A stretch of 43,087 nt of DNA from Alcaligenaceae bacterium. GTDB taxonomy: Bacteria > Pseudomonadota > Gammaproteobacteria > Burkholderiales > Burkholderiaceae_B. The translations under genes were made by a program, and so were the position numbers. Shown in pieces: positions 36,414 through 43,087 of the stretch. Position 1 is the stretch's first letter, and each line of letters begins with the position of its first letter. The DNA lies in the NCBI GenBank assembly GCA_029268595.1, contig JAJUGB010000005.1:1-43087 (forward strand). The letters are read 5' to 3'. The notes under the pieces were generated by a model. The model was not told where the DNA came from. It made no database searches and saw nothing but the letters and a program-made list of their open reading frames with translations.

Positions 36414-37463
36414 ATGGCCGTCAACCCTACCCATGTCGGCAACCAGCCTCTACCCTGGCAGAACCAGGAAGCCGAGCGACAACTGGCCTCTATATCGTGC
36501 GTTATTCCGTGTCTGAACGAAAACGACAACCTGAGCTCCTTGTTTCCAGTTCTTCTTAATGTATTGAAACCCTTGCAGTGCCCGTACGAAGTCATCGTCG
36601 TGGACGACGGAAGCACGGACAACACACCGAACTTGTTGGAGCACTGGACTCAATTACATCCGGAAATCGTCTATCTGCGGCTTAGCCGCAATTTTGGCAA
36701 AGAGAACGCGCTGACAGCGGGCCTGGAAGCGGCTACGGGTCAGGTGGTGGTCTGCCTGGACGCCGACATGCAGCATCCGCCGGCCTTAATACTCGAAATG
36801 ATCGATCGTTGGCGCAAAGGCGCCGACATGATTTACGGCGTTCGAGCAAACCGCAAGGACGAAACCACCACCAAGCGTCTCGGTTCCCGTCTCTTTTACG
36901 CCCTGATGCGGACCTCGGATGGCTTGAGGGTTCCCGCCGACGCCGGCGACTTTCGTCTTATGGACCGCGCTGTTGTCGCGGCTTTGCTGCAACTGCCCGA
37001 ACGCGACCGATTCATGAAAGGCCTTTTCGCCTGGGTGGGCTTCGACGCACAGGCGCTGCCTTACGACCCGCCACCGCGTTTACACGGCTCCAGCAGCTTC
37101 AGCCTGAGAAAGCTGACCCGCTTCGCCCTGGGCGGCTTAACTGCATTCACTATCTGGCCGCTAAGGCTTTTGAGCGCGATGGGTCTGGTGATGTCGTTGC
37201 TCGCATTTGCATATGGTCTGTTCATTGTCATTAAGTATTTGCTTTATGGCGATGCAGTGCAGGGCTGGGCAACCCTGGTGACCGTCGTCCTGTTCTTTGC
37301 CGGGGTGAACCTGATGTCCATGGGAATACTGGGGGAATATATCGGCCGCATCTTCACCGAGGTCAAGCAACGGCCAGTCTATTTACTGCGCAGCAAAAAA
37401 GGCGTCGGGCTGGGGAATCAGGATATGGACGCAATCAGAACCTTCTCGCGACTGCGCGGATGA
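36414..37463 (+). CDS. GT2/ArnC-type undecaprenyl-phosphate glycosyltransferase
   Basis: The 349-residue protein has a cytoplasmic GT2 domain with SCVIPCLNENDNL (about 28-40), VVDDGSTDN and LDADMQHPP (the metal-binding DxD-like site), then two C-terminal membrane helices (about 245-270 and 280-305). It would attach a sugar, probably GlcNAc, to undecaprenyl phosphate on the cytoplasmic face, feeding the GT39 enzyme. The start at 36414 has GGAG upstream and lies 2 bp after the GT39 stop; its end overlaps the deacetylase start by 4 bp. This coupling indicates one operon. Confidence 0.9.
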   Translation: MAVNPTHVGNQPLPWQNQEAERQLASISCVIPCLNENDNLSSLFPVLLNVLKPLQCPYEVIVVDDGSTDNTPNLLEHWTQLHPEIVYLRLSRNFGKENALTAGLEAATGQVVVCLDADMQHPPALILEMIDRWRKGADMIYGVRANRKDETTTKRLGSRLFYALMRTSDGLRVPADAGDFRLMDRAVVAALLQLPERDRFMKGLFAWVGFDAQALPYDPPPRLHGSSSFSLRKLTRFALGGLTAFTIWPLRLLSAMGLVMSLLAFAYGLFIVIKYLLYGDAVQGWATLVTVVLFFAGVNLMSMGILGEYIGRIFTEVKQRPVYLLRSKKGVGLGNQDMDAIRTFSRLRG

Positions 37464-38266
37464 GCTGCTCCATCCGCATTTGCGCTGACGATTTCGGCAT
37501 GAGCGCAGAAGTTAACGCTGGCATCATTGCGCTGGGCCAAAAAGGCGTTCTTAGCGCGGCCAGTTGCTTGGTGGATGGTCCCGCCTTCGTTGACGGGGTC
37601 CCCCTGCTCCAGTCCTCCGGAATAGAAATTGGTCTTCACCTTAATTTCACGGAGGATTTCGGCCAGGCCGGTCCAATCTGGCCGCTACGTGAGCTTATAG
37701 CAAAGAGTTATCTGGGGCGCCTGCCCGATAAACTGATCAGGGCTTCAATAGATCGGCAGGTCGATTCGTTCTGCGCGGTCACCGGGCACCTGCCGCATTA
37801 TGTCGACGGTCACCAGCATGTGCAGCAGCTCGCCCCCATTCGAACTCTTCTGCTTTCCGTCTTGCACGAGCGCTACAAGAATCGAAAGCTCCCATGGATA
37901 CGGCACGGCGCCACGCCTCGCGTGTCGCATCTGCCTCTGGCCTTGCAACTTAAAGCGCAGATTATCCGTTTCCTGGGTGGGACCGCTTTAAGGAAGGCGG
38001 CAAGTATGGCGGGGTTTCCCGTAAACCTTGGTTTTTGCGGCGTCTATGATTTTCAGGGCGGACAGGCAGGCTATTTACGCTTGCTGGACTTATGGCTACA
38101 GCAGTGTCAACACGGTGACGCCCTGATGTGCCATCCCGCCATGGGGGCAACCTTAAACGACGCTTTGGCGAAACAACGTCAAGCCGAATTTGCTACTTTG
38201 GCCAGTGCGGGCTTTCGTGATCTATTGCTTAAATATGGGGTGACGGTGGTACGGCCACGCGCCTGA
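37460..38266 (+). CDS. YdjC/ChbG/HpnK-family carbohydrate deacetylase
   Basis: The 268-residue protein has the metal-site motifs of the family: ICADDFGMS (Asp10, Asp11), GLHLNFTED and VDGHQHVQ, and a CHPAMG motif near the C-terminus. These enzymes remove N-acetyl groups from amino sugars. In this operon it would deacetylate undecaprenyl-linked GlcNAc to glucosamine before transfer, as proposed for LgmC in Bordetella (established for that system; inferred here). The ATG overlaps the GT2 stop (ATGA). Confidence 0.9.
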   Translation: MSCSIRICADDFGMSAEVNAGIIALGQKGVLSAASCLVDGPAFVDGVPLLQSSGIEIGLHLNFTEDFGQAGPIWPLRELIAKSYLGRLPDKLIRASIDRQVDSFCAVTGHLPHYVDGHQHVQQLAPIRTLLLSVLHERYKNRKLPWIRHGATPRVSHLPLALQLKAQIIRFLGGTALRKAASMAGFPVNLGFCGVYDFQGGQAGYLRLLDLWLQQCQHGDALMCHPAMGATLNDALAKQRQAEFATLASAGFRDLLLKYGVTVVRPRA

Positions 38267-38454
38267 AATCGGGGCGGCAACCTGCGCAAACGCAAAGGCC
38301 CAGGCACCGGCGCTTTCATGGCGCCCGGAGCCCGACGTGGGCATCGCGCCGCGCCAAAGTGATCGGTTTGCTCGCAACGGATCAAATAATGCAAACAGCC
38401 CAGCAAGAAGCCGCCCAACGCATATAGGACAAACGGCACCATTTCATGAGGCAT
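38179..38454 (-). CDS. Small membrane protein antisense to the deacetylase 3' end
   Basis: The 91-residue frame starts with one membrane helix, MVPFVLYALGGFLLGCLHYL (about 5-24), then a basic tail. AAGGAG lies 8 bases before the ATG, the best evidence that it is translated. Its last ~29 codons overlap the deacetylase gene on the other strand and look like shadow sequence, so the real protein may be a short anchor with an unconserved tail. I do not recognise a family. Confidence 0.45.
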   Translation of the reverse strand: MPHEMVPFVLYALGGFLLGCLHYLIRCEQTDHFGAARCPRRAPGAMKAPVPGPLRLRRLPPRFQARGRTTVTPYLSNRSRKPALAKVANSA

Positions 38455-38686
38455 GCGAGTTACTCCTTACAACGAATTGCCTAAGTTTGGTCACGCCTTG
38501 TAGCAACCAGCGTGCCCAAACGTTGCAAACGTATCGAAACGCCTTGGCAAACAGCCCCCACAACGGGGAAGTCAGCGGAAGCGGAGTAGCCTCCCTATAA
38601 GCTTGGCACCAACGCTTTCCGGTGAGCCTGCCCTATAATTCCCGGCGCACCAATCAGCCGTTCGGCCTATAGCACAGGAGCACATC
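38455..38686. other. Intergenic region before the lldD-like gene
   Basis: The region holds the divergent start signals of the small membrane gene and the dehydrogenase gene. A TATAAT lies at 38634-38639, but no -35 box sits at a normal distance (TTGGCA at 38603 is 25 bp away). No gene is visible in it. Confidence 0.4.
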
Positions 38687-39862
38687 TTGACATCTTTGGA
38701 AAAAATTACCTGCGTAGAGGACTTACGTCGATTGGCCAAGCGGCGAGTGCCACGGATGTTCTACGACTATGTTGACACCGGCTCTTGGACCGAGCACACC
38801 TACCGCTCCAACGAAAGCGATTTCCAAAAACTGAAATTTAGACAGCGCGTGGCGGTGGATATACATCAGCGATCCATTCGCACCACCATGGCAGGTACCC
38901 CTGTGGCGATGCCCATCGCCCTCGCCCCGACGGGTCTGACCGGAATGGTGCATCCGGACGGTGAAATACTTGCCGCACGCGCGGCCGAGCGGTTCGGTGT
39001 ACCGTTCACCTTATCCACGATGAGTATCTGTGCGCTTGAAGACGTCGCCCGCCACACGACAGCGCCTTTCTGGTTTCAGCTCTATGTCATGCGTGATCGC
39101 GGCTTCATGGAACGATTGATACATCGAGCGCGAGACGCCGGTTGTTCTGCTTTAGTGCTGACGCTCGATTTGCAAGTCATGGGACAGCGCCATAAAGATA
39201 TCAAGAACGGACTCAGCACTCCGCCCAAACCCACATTGATGAATTTGCTCGATCTGGCGACCAAGCCTCGCTGGTGCATGGCGATGAAACGGACCCCTCG
39301 GCGCAGCTTCGGAAATATTGTCGGCCATGTGACTGGGGTGGACGATATGTCCTCGCTGGCATCGTGGACGGCGGATCAGTTCGATCCCACTCTCAGCTGG
39401 AAAGACATCGAATGGATTAAAAACACATGGGGCGGCAAGCTGGTGTTGAAAGGAGTCATGGACGCCATGGATGCGCGGCACGCCGTGGACAGCGGCGCCG
39501 ATGCCCTTGTGGTCTCGAATCACGGCGGCCGCCAATTGGACGGGGCCCCGTCCTCGATTTCTGTGTTGCCTCATATCGTGGAGGAGGTCGGCCGCGAGAT
39601 CGAGGTATGGATGGACGGCGGCATACGTAGTGGTCAGGATGTGCTGCGCGCCATTGCCCTCGGTGCTCGGGGAACCCTTGTAGGCCGGCCATTCTTGTAT
39701 GGACTTGGCGCAGCCGGCGAAGCCGGCGTTACACGATGCCTGCAGATTCTGCACAAGGAACTGGATCTGAGCATGGCCTTCTGCGGCCGCACGGACATTG
39801 GCCAGGTCGACCGCTCCATACTGCTGAATCCTCAGATCTTCGACGACCTGTCGCGCATCTGA
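38687..39862 (+). CDS. lldD: FMN-dependent L-lactate dehydrogenase / alpha-hydroxy-acid dehydrogenase
   Basis: The 391-residue protein is a TIM-barrel flavoenzyme close to E. coli LldD. It shares FYDYVDTGSWTEHTYRSN, IALAPTGLTGM, PFWFQLYVMRDRGFM, SWKDIEWIKNTWGG, the catalytic VSNHGGRQLDG and DGGIRSGQDVLRAIALGA. It oxidises L-lactate or a similar 2-hydroxy acid at the membrane and passes electrons to quinone. The start is TTG at 38687, with AGGAG 7 bases upstream; no closer ATG keeps the family N-terminus. No lactate regulator or permease gene is adjacent, so the exact 2-hydroxy acid is uncertain. Confidence 0.88.
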   Translation: MTSLEKITCVEDLRRLAKRRVPRMFYDYVDTGSWTEHTYRSNESDFQKLKFRQRVAVDIHQRSIRTTMAGTPVAMPIALAPTGLTGMVHPDGEILAARAAERFGVPFTLSTMSICALEDVARHTTAPFWFQLYVMRDRGFMERLIHRARDAGCSALVLTLDLQVMGQRHKDIKNGLSTPPKPTLMNLLDLATKPRWCMAMKRTPRRSFGNIVGHVTGVDDMSSLASWTADQFDPTLSWKDIEWIKNTWGGKLVLKGVMDAMDARHAVDSGADALVVSNHGGRQLDGAPSSISVLPHIVEEVGREIEVWMDGGIRSGQDVLRAIALGARGTLVGRPFLYGLGAAGEAGVTRCLQILHKELDLSMAFCGRTDIGQVDRSILLNPQIFDDLSRI

Positions 39863-39878
39863 GGCGGCACGGTGCAAA

Positions 39879-40070
39879 TCAGACCAGCTTACGATCGGTA
39901 CCTAGGTAGATTCGTACGTCTGATACAGATTCTCCGACCGAGTTGACGGCCACTCTCAGCTCGTCGGGGCGGCAATTCAGCGTGTCACACCAATAGCGCA
40001 CGTCCTTTTCGTCGTTGAGATTGATGCGAGTACGATCGGCGGGCATGTGGCTGCTTTGGTCCTGCGGCAT
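39879..40070 (-). CDS. DUF3606 domain protein
   Basis: The 63-residue product matches DUF3606: RINLNDEKDVRYWCDTLNC followed by ELRVAVNSVGESVSDVRIYL. The family is small, usually one domain per protein, and has no known function. GGAGG precedes the ATG. A perfect palindrome, ATACTCTGAGTAT (40082-40094), lies just upstream and could be an operator. Confidence 0.9.
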   Translation of the reverse strand: MPQDQSSHMPADRTRINLNDEKDVRYWCDTLNCRPDELRVAVNSVGESVSDVRIYLGTDRKLV

Positions 40071-40138
40071 ATCTATCCTCCATACTCTGAGTATAGGAAG
40101 GCGAGCAAACTCTATTCCTGTTCAACGGCATCGTCCCC

Positions 40139-40450
40139 TTGCGCAGCGGCTCGCATTTTGCTGGTTCGGCCCCAAACGACTCGAGAGGACGCGACGTTCT
40201 CTTTGGACCGGCAGTACAGATCTATGCCGCTACACACCCACTTGACGCGGCGGCACGGCGCAGCGGTTTAGAGGCGGGCGCACCCATACACATAGGCGAC
40301 GACGTGTGGGTGGGCGGCGGAGCCATAATTTGCCCTGGCGTACGCATTGGCGATCGTTCTGTCGTTGGCGCCGGCAGTGTCGTGACCCGCGATGTGCCCA
40401 GTGACGTCTTCGCTGCCGGAAACCCGTGCCGGGTCTTGCGACGACTGTGA
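40139..40450 (+). pseudogene. 5'-truncated maltose/galactoside O-acetyltransferase remnant
   Basis: From about residue 20 the frame reads like the C-terminal half of Maa/NodL-type hexapeptide acetyltransferases: LFGPAVQIYAATHPLD, then IGDDVWVGGGAIICPGV, VVGAGSVVTRDVP and a normal end GNPCRVLRRL. The N-terminal half is missing (normal length about 185 residues), and the 70 bp upstream shows no trace of it in any frame. About 85 aligned residues remain, without the Maa-type N-terminal domain and half of the left-handed helix, so it is probably inactive. It is flanked by DUF3606 and a convergent diguanylate cyclase gene. Confidence 0.75.
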
Positions 40451-40464
40451 CATCAACGCTAAAG

Positions 40465-41328
40465 CTACCGCAAGTCGTGTCGCGCGAGCTCCTGACAATC
40501 GGTCACGCGGTTTTTTCCAGAGCACTTCGAGTAGTACATGGCGCGATCGGCACGCCTGACGGCCTGTGAATAGTGTTCGTCGCTTGCCTGAAATACGGTC
40601 ATTCCCACGGAAGCGGTCACAGCCAGCGGGGAAGCCGATTGTTGCGGCGTTGCAGCCACGGCCTGGACTATCAAACGTCCTAGCTCGTCAACGGGGACAA
40701 AATTCTCCATTGGACAGATAACAAGGAATTCTTCTCCTCCCCAGCGGTAGATTTTGCCCGCATCGCCCAAAACCGTTTCGACCTGCGCTACGACGCGTTG
40801 CAGGACAAGGTCTCCCACGTCGTGACCCCATAAGTCGTTGATAGCCTTGAAGTCGTCAATATCCAGAAAGAAGATAGCGGAGTTTGCCTGCGCTACTTTC
40901 CATTCATGAAAGCGGTAAGACAGGTCCCGCTCGCCTGCTCGCCGGTTCCATGCATCCGTAAGTGGATCGAGATAAAGCTCTTGAATACATGCACGATTCC
41001 ACATCCGCACATACCACCGTTCGAACTGCAAAAACGCAAACAATAGTACGACCAGCGGCACGGCGAGCAGGGCAAATACATACAAGCCGGGACGTTCGAG
41101 AACAAACTGCGCGTAGGCAGGGTTTACGTCTGTTTCCAACGCTTCGGGCGAGGGCCGGACGTGGTCTCGCAATGCGGAGTACTGCGAGCGTTGGAGATCG
41201 CCCACGGTCGAACTTTGCATTTTCTCGAGGGTTTGAAAAGCCCCCATGATGCCCATGTAAACAAGCCCAAAGAGCATGCAAAGCACTATGGTGATGAGCG
41301 CACGATACCTTAATTGCATAGCCTTCAT
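40465..41328 (-). CDS. Membrane-bound diguanylate cyclase (GGDEF)
   Basis: The 287-residue product has an N-terminal membrane helix (about 10-32), a short periplasmic region of about 45 residues and a second helix (about 80-102), then a GGDEF domain with LDPLTDAWNRR, FLDIDDFKAINDLWGHDVGD and the active-site RWGGEEFLVI. It should make cyclic di-GMP from GTP. The inhibitory RxxD I-site before GGEEF is absent, so product inhibition is not expected. The start at 41328 gives MKAMQLRYR; the frame is open 22 codons further upstream. The C-terminus is normal (SKCSGKNRV). Confidence 0.9.
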   Translation of the reverse strand: MKAMQLRYRALITIVLCMLFGLVYMGIMGAFQTLEKMQSSTVGDLQRSQYSALRDHVRPSPEALETDVNPAYAQFVLERPGLYVFALLAVPLVVLLFAFLQFERWYVRMWNRACIQELYLDPLTDAWNRRAGERDLSYRFHEWKVAQANSAIFFLDIDDFKAINDLWGHDVGDLVLQRVVAQVETVLGDAGKIYRWGGEEFLVICPMENFVPVDELGRLIVQAVAATPQQSASPLAVTASVGMTVFQASDEHYSQAVRRADRAMYYSKCSGKNRVTDCQELARHDLR

Positions 41329-41490
41329 TTCTCTCTGGGTCACGGCGATAAATGGCCAACGACAAACTAGTTCGAAGTATAGGGAGGGCAACAAGCCTGC
41401 GTGTTTGCTCCACGGACGATTTGTTTTGCTCGCAAGCCTCTTTACTATTCTTGTCTATTGATGTGCCCGTTACCAGGACGTCTTTCTCAA

Positions 41491-41514
41491 ATGATAATCA
41501 TCATCGATTATCAT
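41491..41514 (+). promoter_or_regulatory. Fur-like box
   Basis: ATGATAATC (41491-41499) and GATTATCAT (41506-41514) form a perfect 9-bp inverted repeat around 6 bp, matching the GATAAT-type Fur pattern. It lies between a possible promoter (TTGTTT 41421-41426, 16-bp spacer, TACTAT 41443-41448) and the regulator start, so iron-bound Fur would block transcription. Confidence 0.7.
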
Positions 41515-41535
41515 GAAGAACGTGTTTGCACCGAA

Positions 41536-42357
41536 ATGCCGCCCGAAAGCATGAATGAGCCTTCCTCCATGCCTGCCTCGTCGCCTGCTGCCGTCAGCGC
41601 CGAAGTGCCGGCACCCGCGCACTTGCTTGTCGTCGATGATCGGGTCGACGAGCTCCGATTATTAATCGCCCTCATACGCCAGGAGGGATTTCGCATCAGC
41701 ATCGCTTTTGACGGCGCGCAAGGCTATCATCGCGCCCAAGCGCTGCAGCCGGATCTTATCTTGATGGACGTTTCCATGCCCATTCTGGACGGCTTTGGAG
41801 CTTGTCGATTATTGCAAAACGATGCGTCCACTTCACACATTCCCATCATATTTCTAAGCTCAGCGAGCGAACTCGATTCACGACTTGAAGGACTGCAAAA
41901 CGGGGGCGTCGATTACATCCTCAAACCCTACGAGCCGGAAGAGGTATTGGCAAGAATCCGTGTTCACTTACGCAGACGTATTGCGGTGGCCCAACCTGGC
42001 GCCCTCCACGGCGAATCTGGTATTGCCGCATCCAGCAACAAAGACAGAACCCTGGTGAACGCGGCCTGCCAATATCTACGGACACGATTATCGCGCCCGC
42101 CCAGCCTGGCTCAGCTCGCCCGTGCATTGCACACCAACGAGAAGCGCCTGACCCGCGCCTTCCGTAACGAAATGGACCTTACGGTATTTGAATACCTGCG
42201 AGAAGAACGCTTGCGCCAAGCGACACGCCTGCTACTGGAAACGTCACTGTCGGTCACCCAAATCGCTGAAGAACTGGGTTACTCCAGCTCGGCCAACTTC
42301 GCGACCGCATTTCGCAGCCATACCGGTTACACCCCCACGGCCTTTCGGGCTAGATGA
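41536..42357 (+). CDS. Response regulator with REC and AraC-type DNA-binding domains
   Basis: The 273-residue protein has a receiver domain (about 28-150) with LLVVDDRVDE, the phosphorylatable Asp in LILMDVSMP, Ser in FLSSAS and Lys in YILKPYEP. An AraC/XylS helix-turn-helix (about 180-273) ends with LSVTQIAEELGYSSSANFATAFRSHTGYTP. I start at 41536, downstream of the Fur-like box; the longer open frame would code through the box. Combined iron control (Fur) and phosphorylation input would suit a regulator of siderophore or iron-uptake genes, but no sensor kinase or iron gene is in the window. Confidence 0.87.
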   Translation: MPPESMNEPSSMPASSPAAVSAEVPAPAHLLVVDDRVDELRLLIALIRQEGFRISIAFDGAQGYHRAQALQPDLILMDVSMPILDGFGACRLLQNDASTSHIPIIFLSSASELDSRLEGLQNGGVDYILKPYEPEEVLARIRVHLRRRIAVAQPGALHGESGIAASSNKDRTLVNAACQYLRTRLSRPPSLAQLARALHTNEKRLTRAFRNEMDLTVFEYLREERLRQATRLLLETSLSVTQIAEELGYSSSANFATAFRSHTGYTPTAFRAR

Positions 42358-42360
42358 ATA

Positions 42361-43087
42361 TCACGTCGCCCCAAGCTGAAACTGGCTGATTGCTTTGGTG
42401 AGGTTGTGGACCTCTTCCTCTAACCTGATGGCCGAGTCCTGGTCCTTGCACGCGGTCTGCGTATTTTCTCGCACCACTTCGGTGACACGCCACACAGCCT
42501 TTTGCAGGCGATTCAGATGCGACACTTGACGCTGATTATCGTCAAGTACTTGGGTAAACGCCTCAGATAGATGCCGCACTTGAACATCGAGTTCGTCAAG
42601 TGAGTTTCCAGCAGTCCTCACAAGCCGATTGCCCCGGTCGATGTTATCGGTAGAGGATTTCACCAGCCCCCGTATCTGACCTGCCGCCTCGGCGCAACGT
42701 TGCGCAAGAACGCGCACCTCGGACGCCACCACGCCGAAGCCCTTACCTTGCTCGCCAGCCCGCGCGGCCTCGACGGACGCGTTCAAGGCAAGTATATTGG
42801 TTTGGAAGGCGATCGCGTCTATCACTTCTGTGATCTGGTTGATCCTGCCCGCGGACCCGTGGACGGACTCCATGACTTTGACAGCGTCTTGCATGGCCTT
42901 ATCGCTCTGTGCGGTCAATGCCTCTACTTGCGCCAAATAATCGGCTGCGTTAGTGGTATGGGCCTGCGTCGTCGATGCAACCTCGGTTAATACTTGCATT
43001 GATGACGCCATGTCATCGACCTCCTTCGATTGCCTTGCCATCCCCTGCCGCAAATCAATCGCTCCAGACACCAGCTGGTTGGCAGCG
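42361..43087 (-). CDS. Methyl-accepting chemotaxis protein, C-terminal part (5' end outside window)
   Basis: About 240 residues of the cytoplasmic signalling domain are present, with the conserved hairpin tip around INQITEVIDAIAFQTNILALNASVEAARAGEQGKGFGVVASEVR. This contacts CheA and CheW. Long coiled-coil heptads flank the tip. The C-terminus (AISQFQLGAT) lacks the NWETF-type pentapeptide that tethers CheR/CheB. The sensory and membrane domains lie beyond the end of the window. The gene is convergent with the REC-AraC regulator gene, only 3 bp between stops. Confidence 0.92.
   Translation of the reverse strand, partial: AANQLVSGAIDLRQGMARQSKEVDDMASSMQVLTEVASTTQAHTTNAADYLAQVEALTAQSDKAMQDAVKVMESVHGSAGRINQITEVIDAIAFQTNILALNASVEAARAGEQGKGFGVVASEVRVLAQRCAEAAGQIRGLVKSSTDNIDRGNRLVRTAGNSLDELDVQVRHLSEAFTQVLDDNQRQVSHLNRLQKAVWRVTEVVRENTQTACKDQDSAIRLEEEVHNLTKAISQFQLGAT

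Noticed and set aside
41401-41535. Longer N-terminus for the REC-AraC regulator
   Set aside because: It would translate the Fur-like box and the predicted promoter; the region is low-complexity and unlike receiver domains.

Overview
The window is almost certainly a betaproteobacterium of the order Burkholderiales, most like the Alcaligenaceae (Bordetella, Achromobacter, Pusillimonas group). The main reasons are the order sdhC-sdhD-sdhA-sdhB-sdhE-gltA facing a GntR regulator, mdh and acnB, the EarP/EF-P arginine-rhamnosylation pair, and betaproteobacterial families such as DUF2863. The first ~400-440 bases do not fit. They are very GC-rich and carry atpE and the start of atpF of a type unlike betaproteobacterial ATP synthase, so they look like a chimeric contig end from another organism (Chloroflexota- or Actinomycetota-like; inference).

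Layout. 0.5-10.9 kb is a TCA-cycle block: the minus-strand sdhCDAB-sdhE-gltA operon, a divergent GntR/UTRA regulator, then mdh, a small GNAT-like gene and acnB on the plus strand. An identical 20-bp operator-like sequence sits 3 bp upstream of the predicted -35 box of both mdh and acnB. 11.2-14.8 kb holds a DUF2863 gene, earP, efp and a DUF1178 gene. 14.9-21.3 kb is a four-gene Yej/Opp-type ABC peptide importer operon on the minus strand, preceded by a secreted thermonuclease. 21.9-25.9 kb groups aidB, a DUF423 membrane protein, an adenine-deaminase-type enzyme and a 3-methyladenine DNA glycosylase. 25.9-28.5 kb holds a DUF3293 gene divergent from an AsmA-family gene. A tRNA-Arg(ACG) with a perfect terminator follows at 28.5 kb.

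28.8-33.8 kb is the most unusual part. An orphan secreted curlin-repeat (amyloid-like) protein comes first. Next is a sodium:solute symporter divergent from an SDR oxidoreductase plus an NtaA/DszA-type flavin monooxygenase. Each divergent unit has its own TPP riboswitch, and the two promoters share overlapping -35 boxes. The plus-strand riboswitch has a readable sequestor/anti-sequestor design at the SDR ribosome-binding site. Together they suggest a thiamin-repressed uptake and oxidation (salvage) pathway that is not one of the standard thi operons.

33.8-43.1 kb holds small genes (DUF1801, a lipoprotein) and a GT39-GT2-YdjC operon resembling the Bordetella lipid A glucosamine-modification genes, with a small membrane protein antisense to its end. 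After these come an LldD-like flavin dehydrogenase, a DUF3606 gene, a 5'-truncated acetyltransferase remnant, a membrane diguanylate cyclase, a REC-AraC regulator behind a Fur-like box, and the C-terminal part of a chemoreceptor cut by the window edge. I saw no CRISPR array, insertion sequence or prophage.
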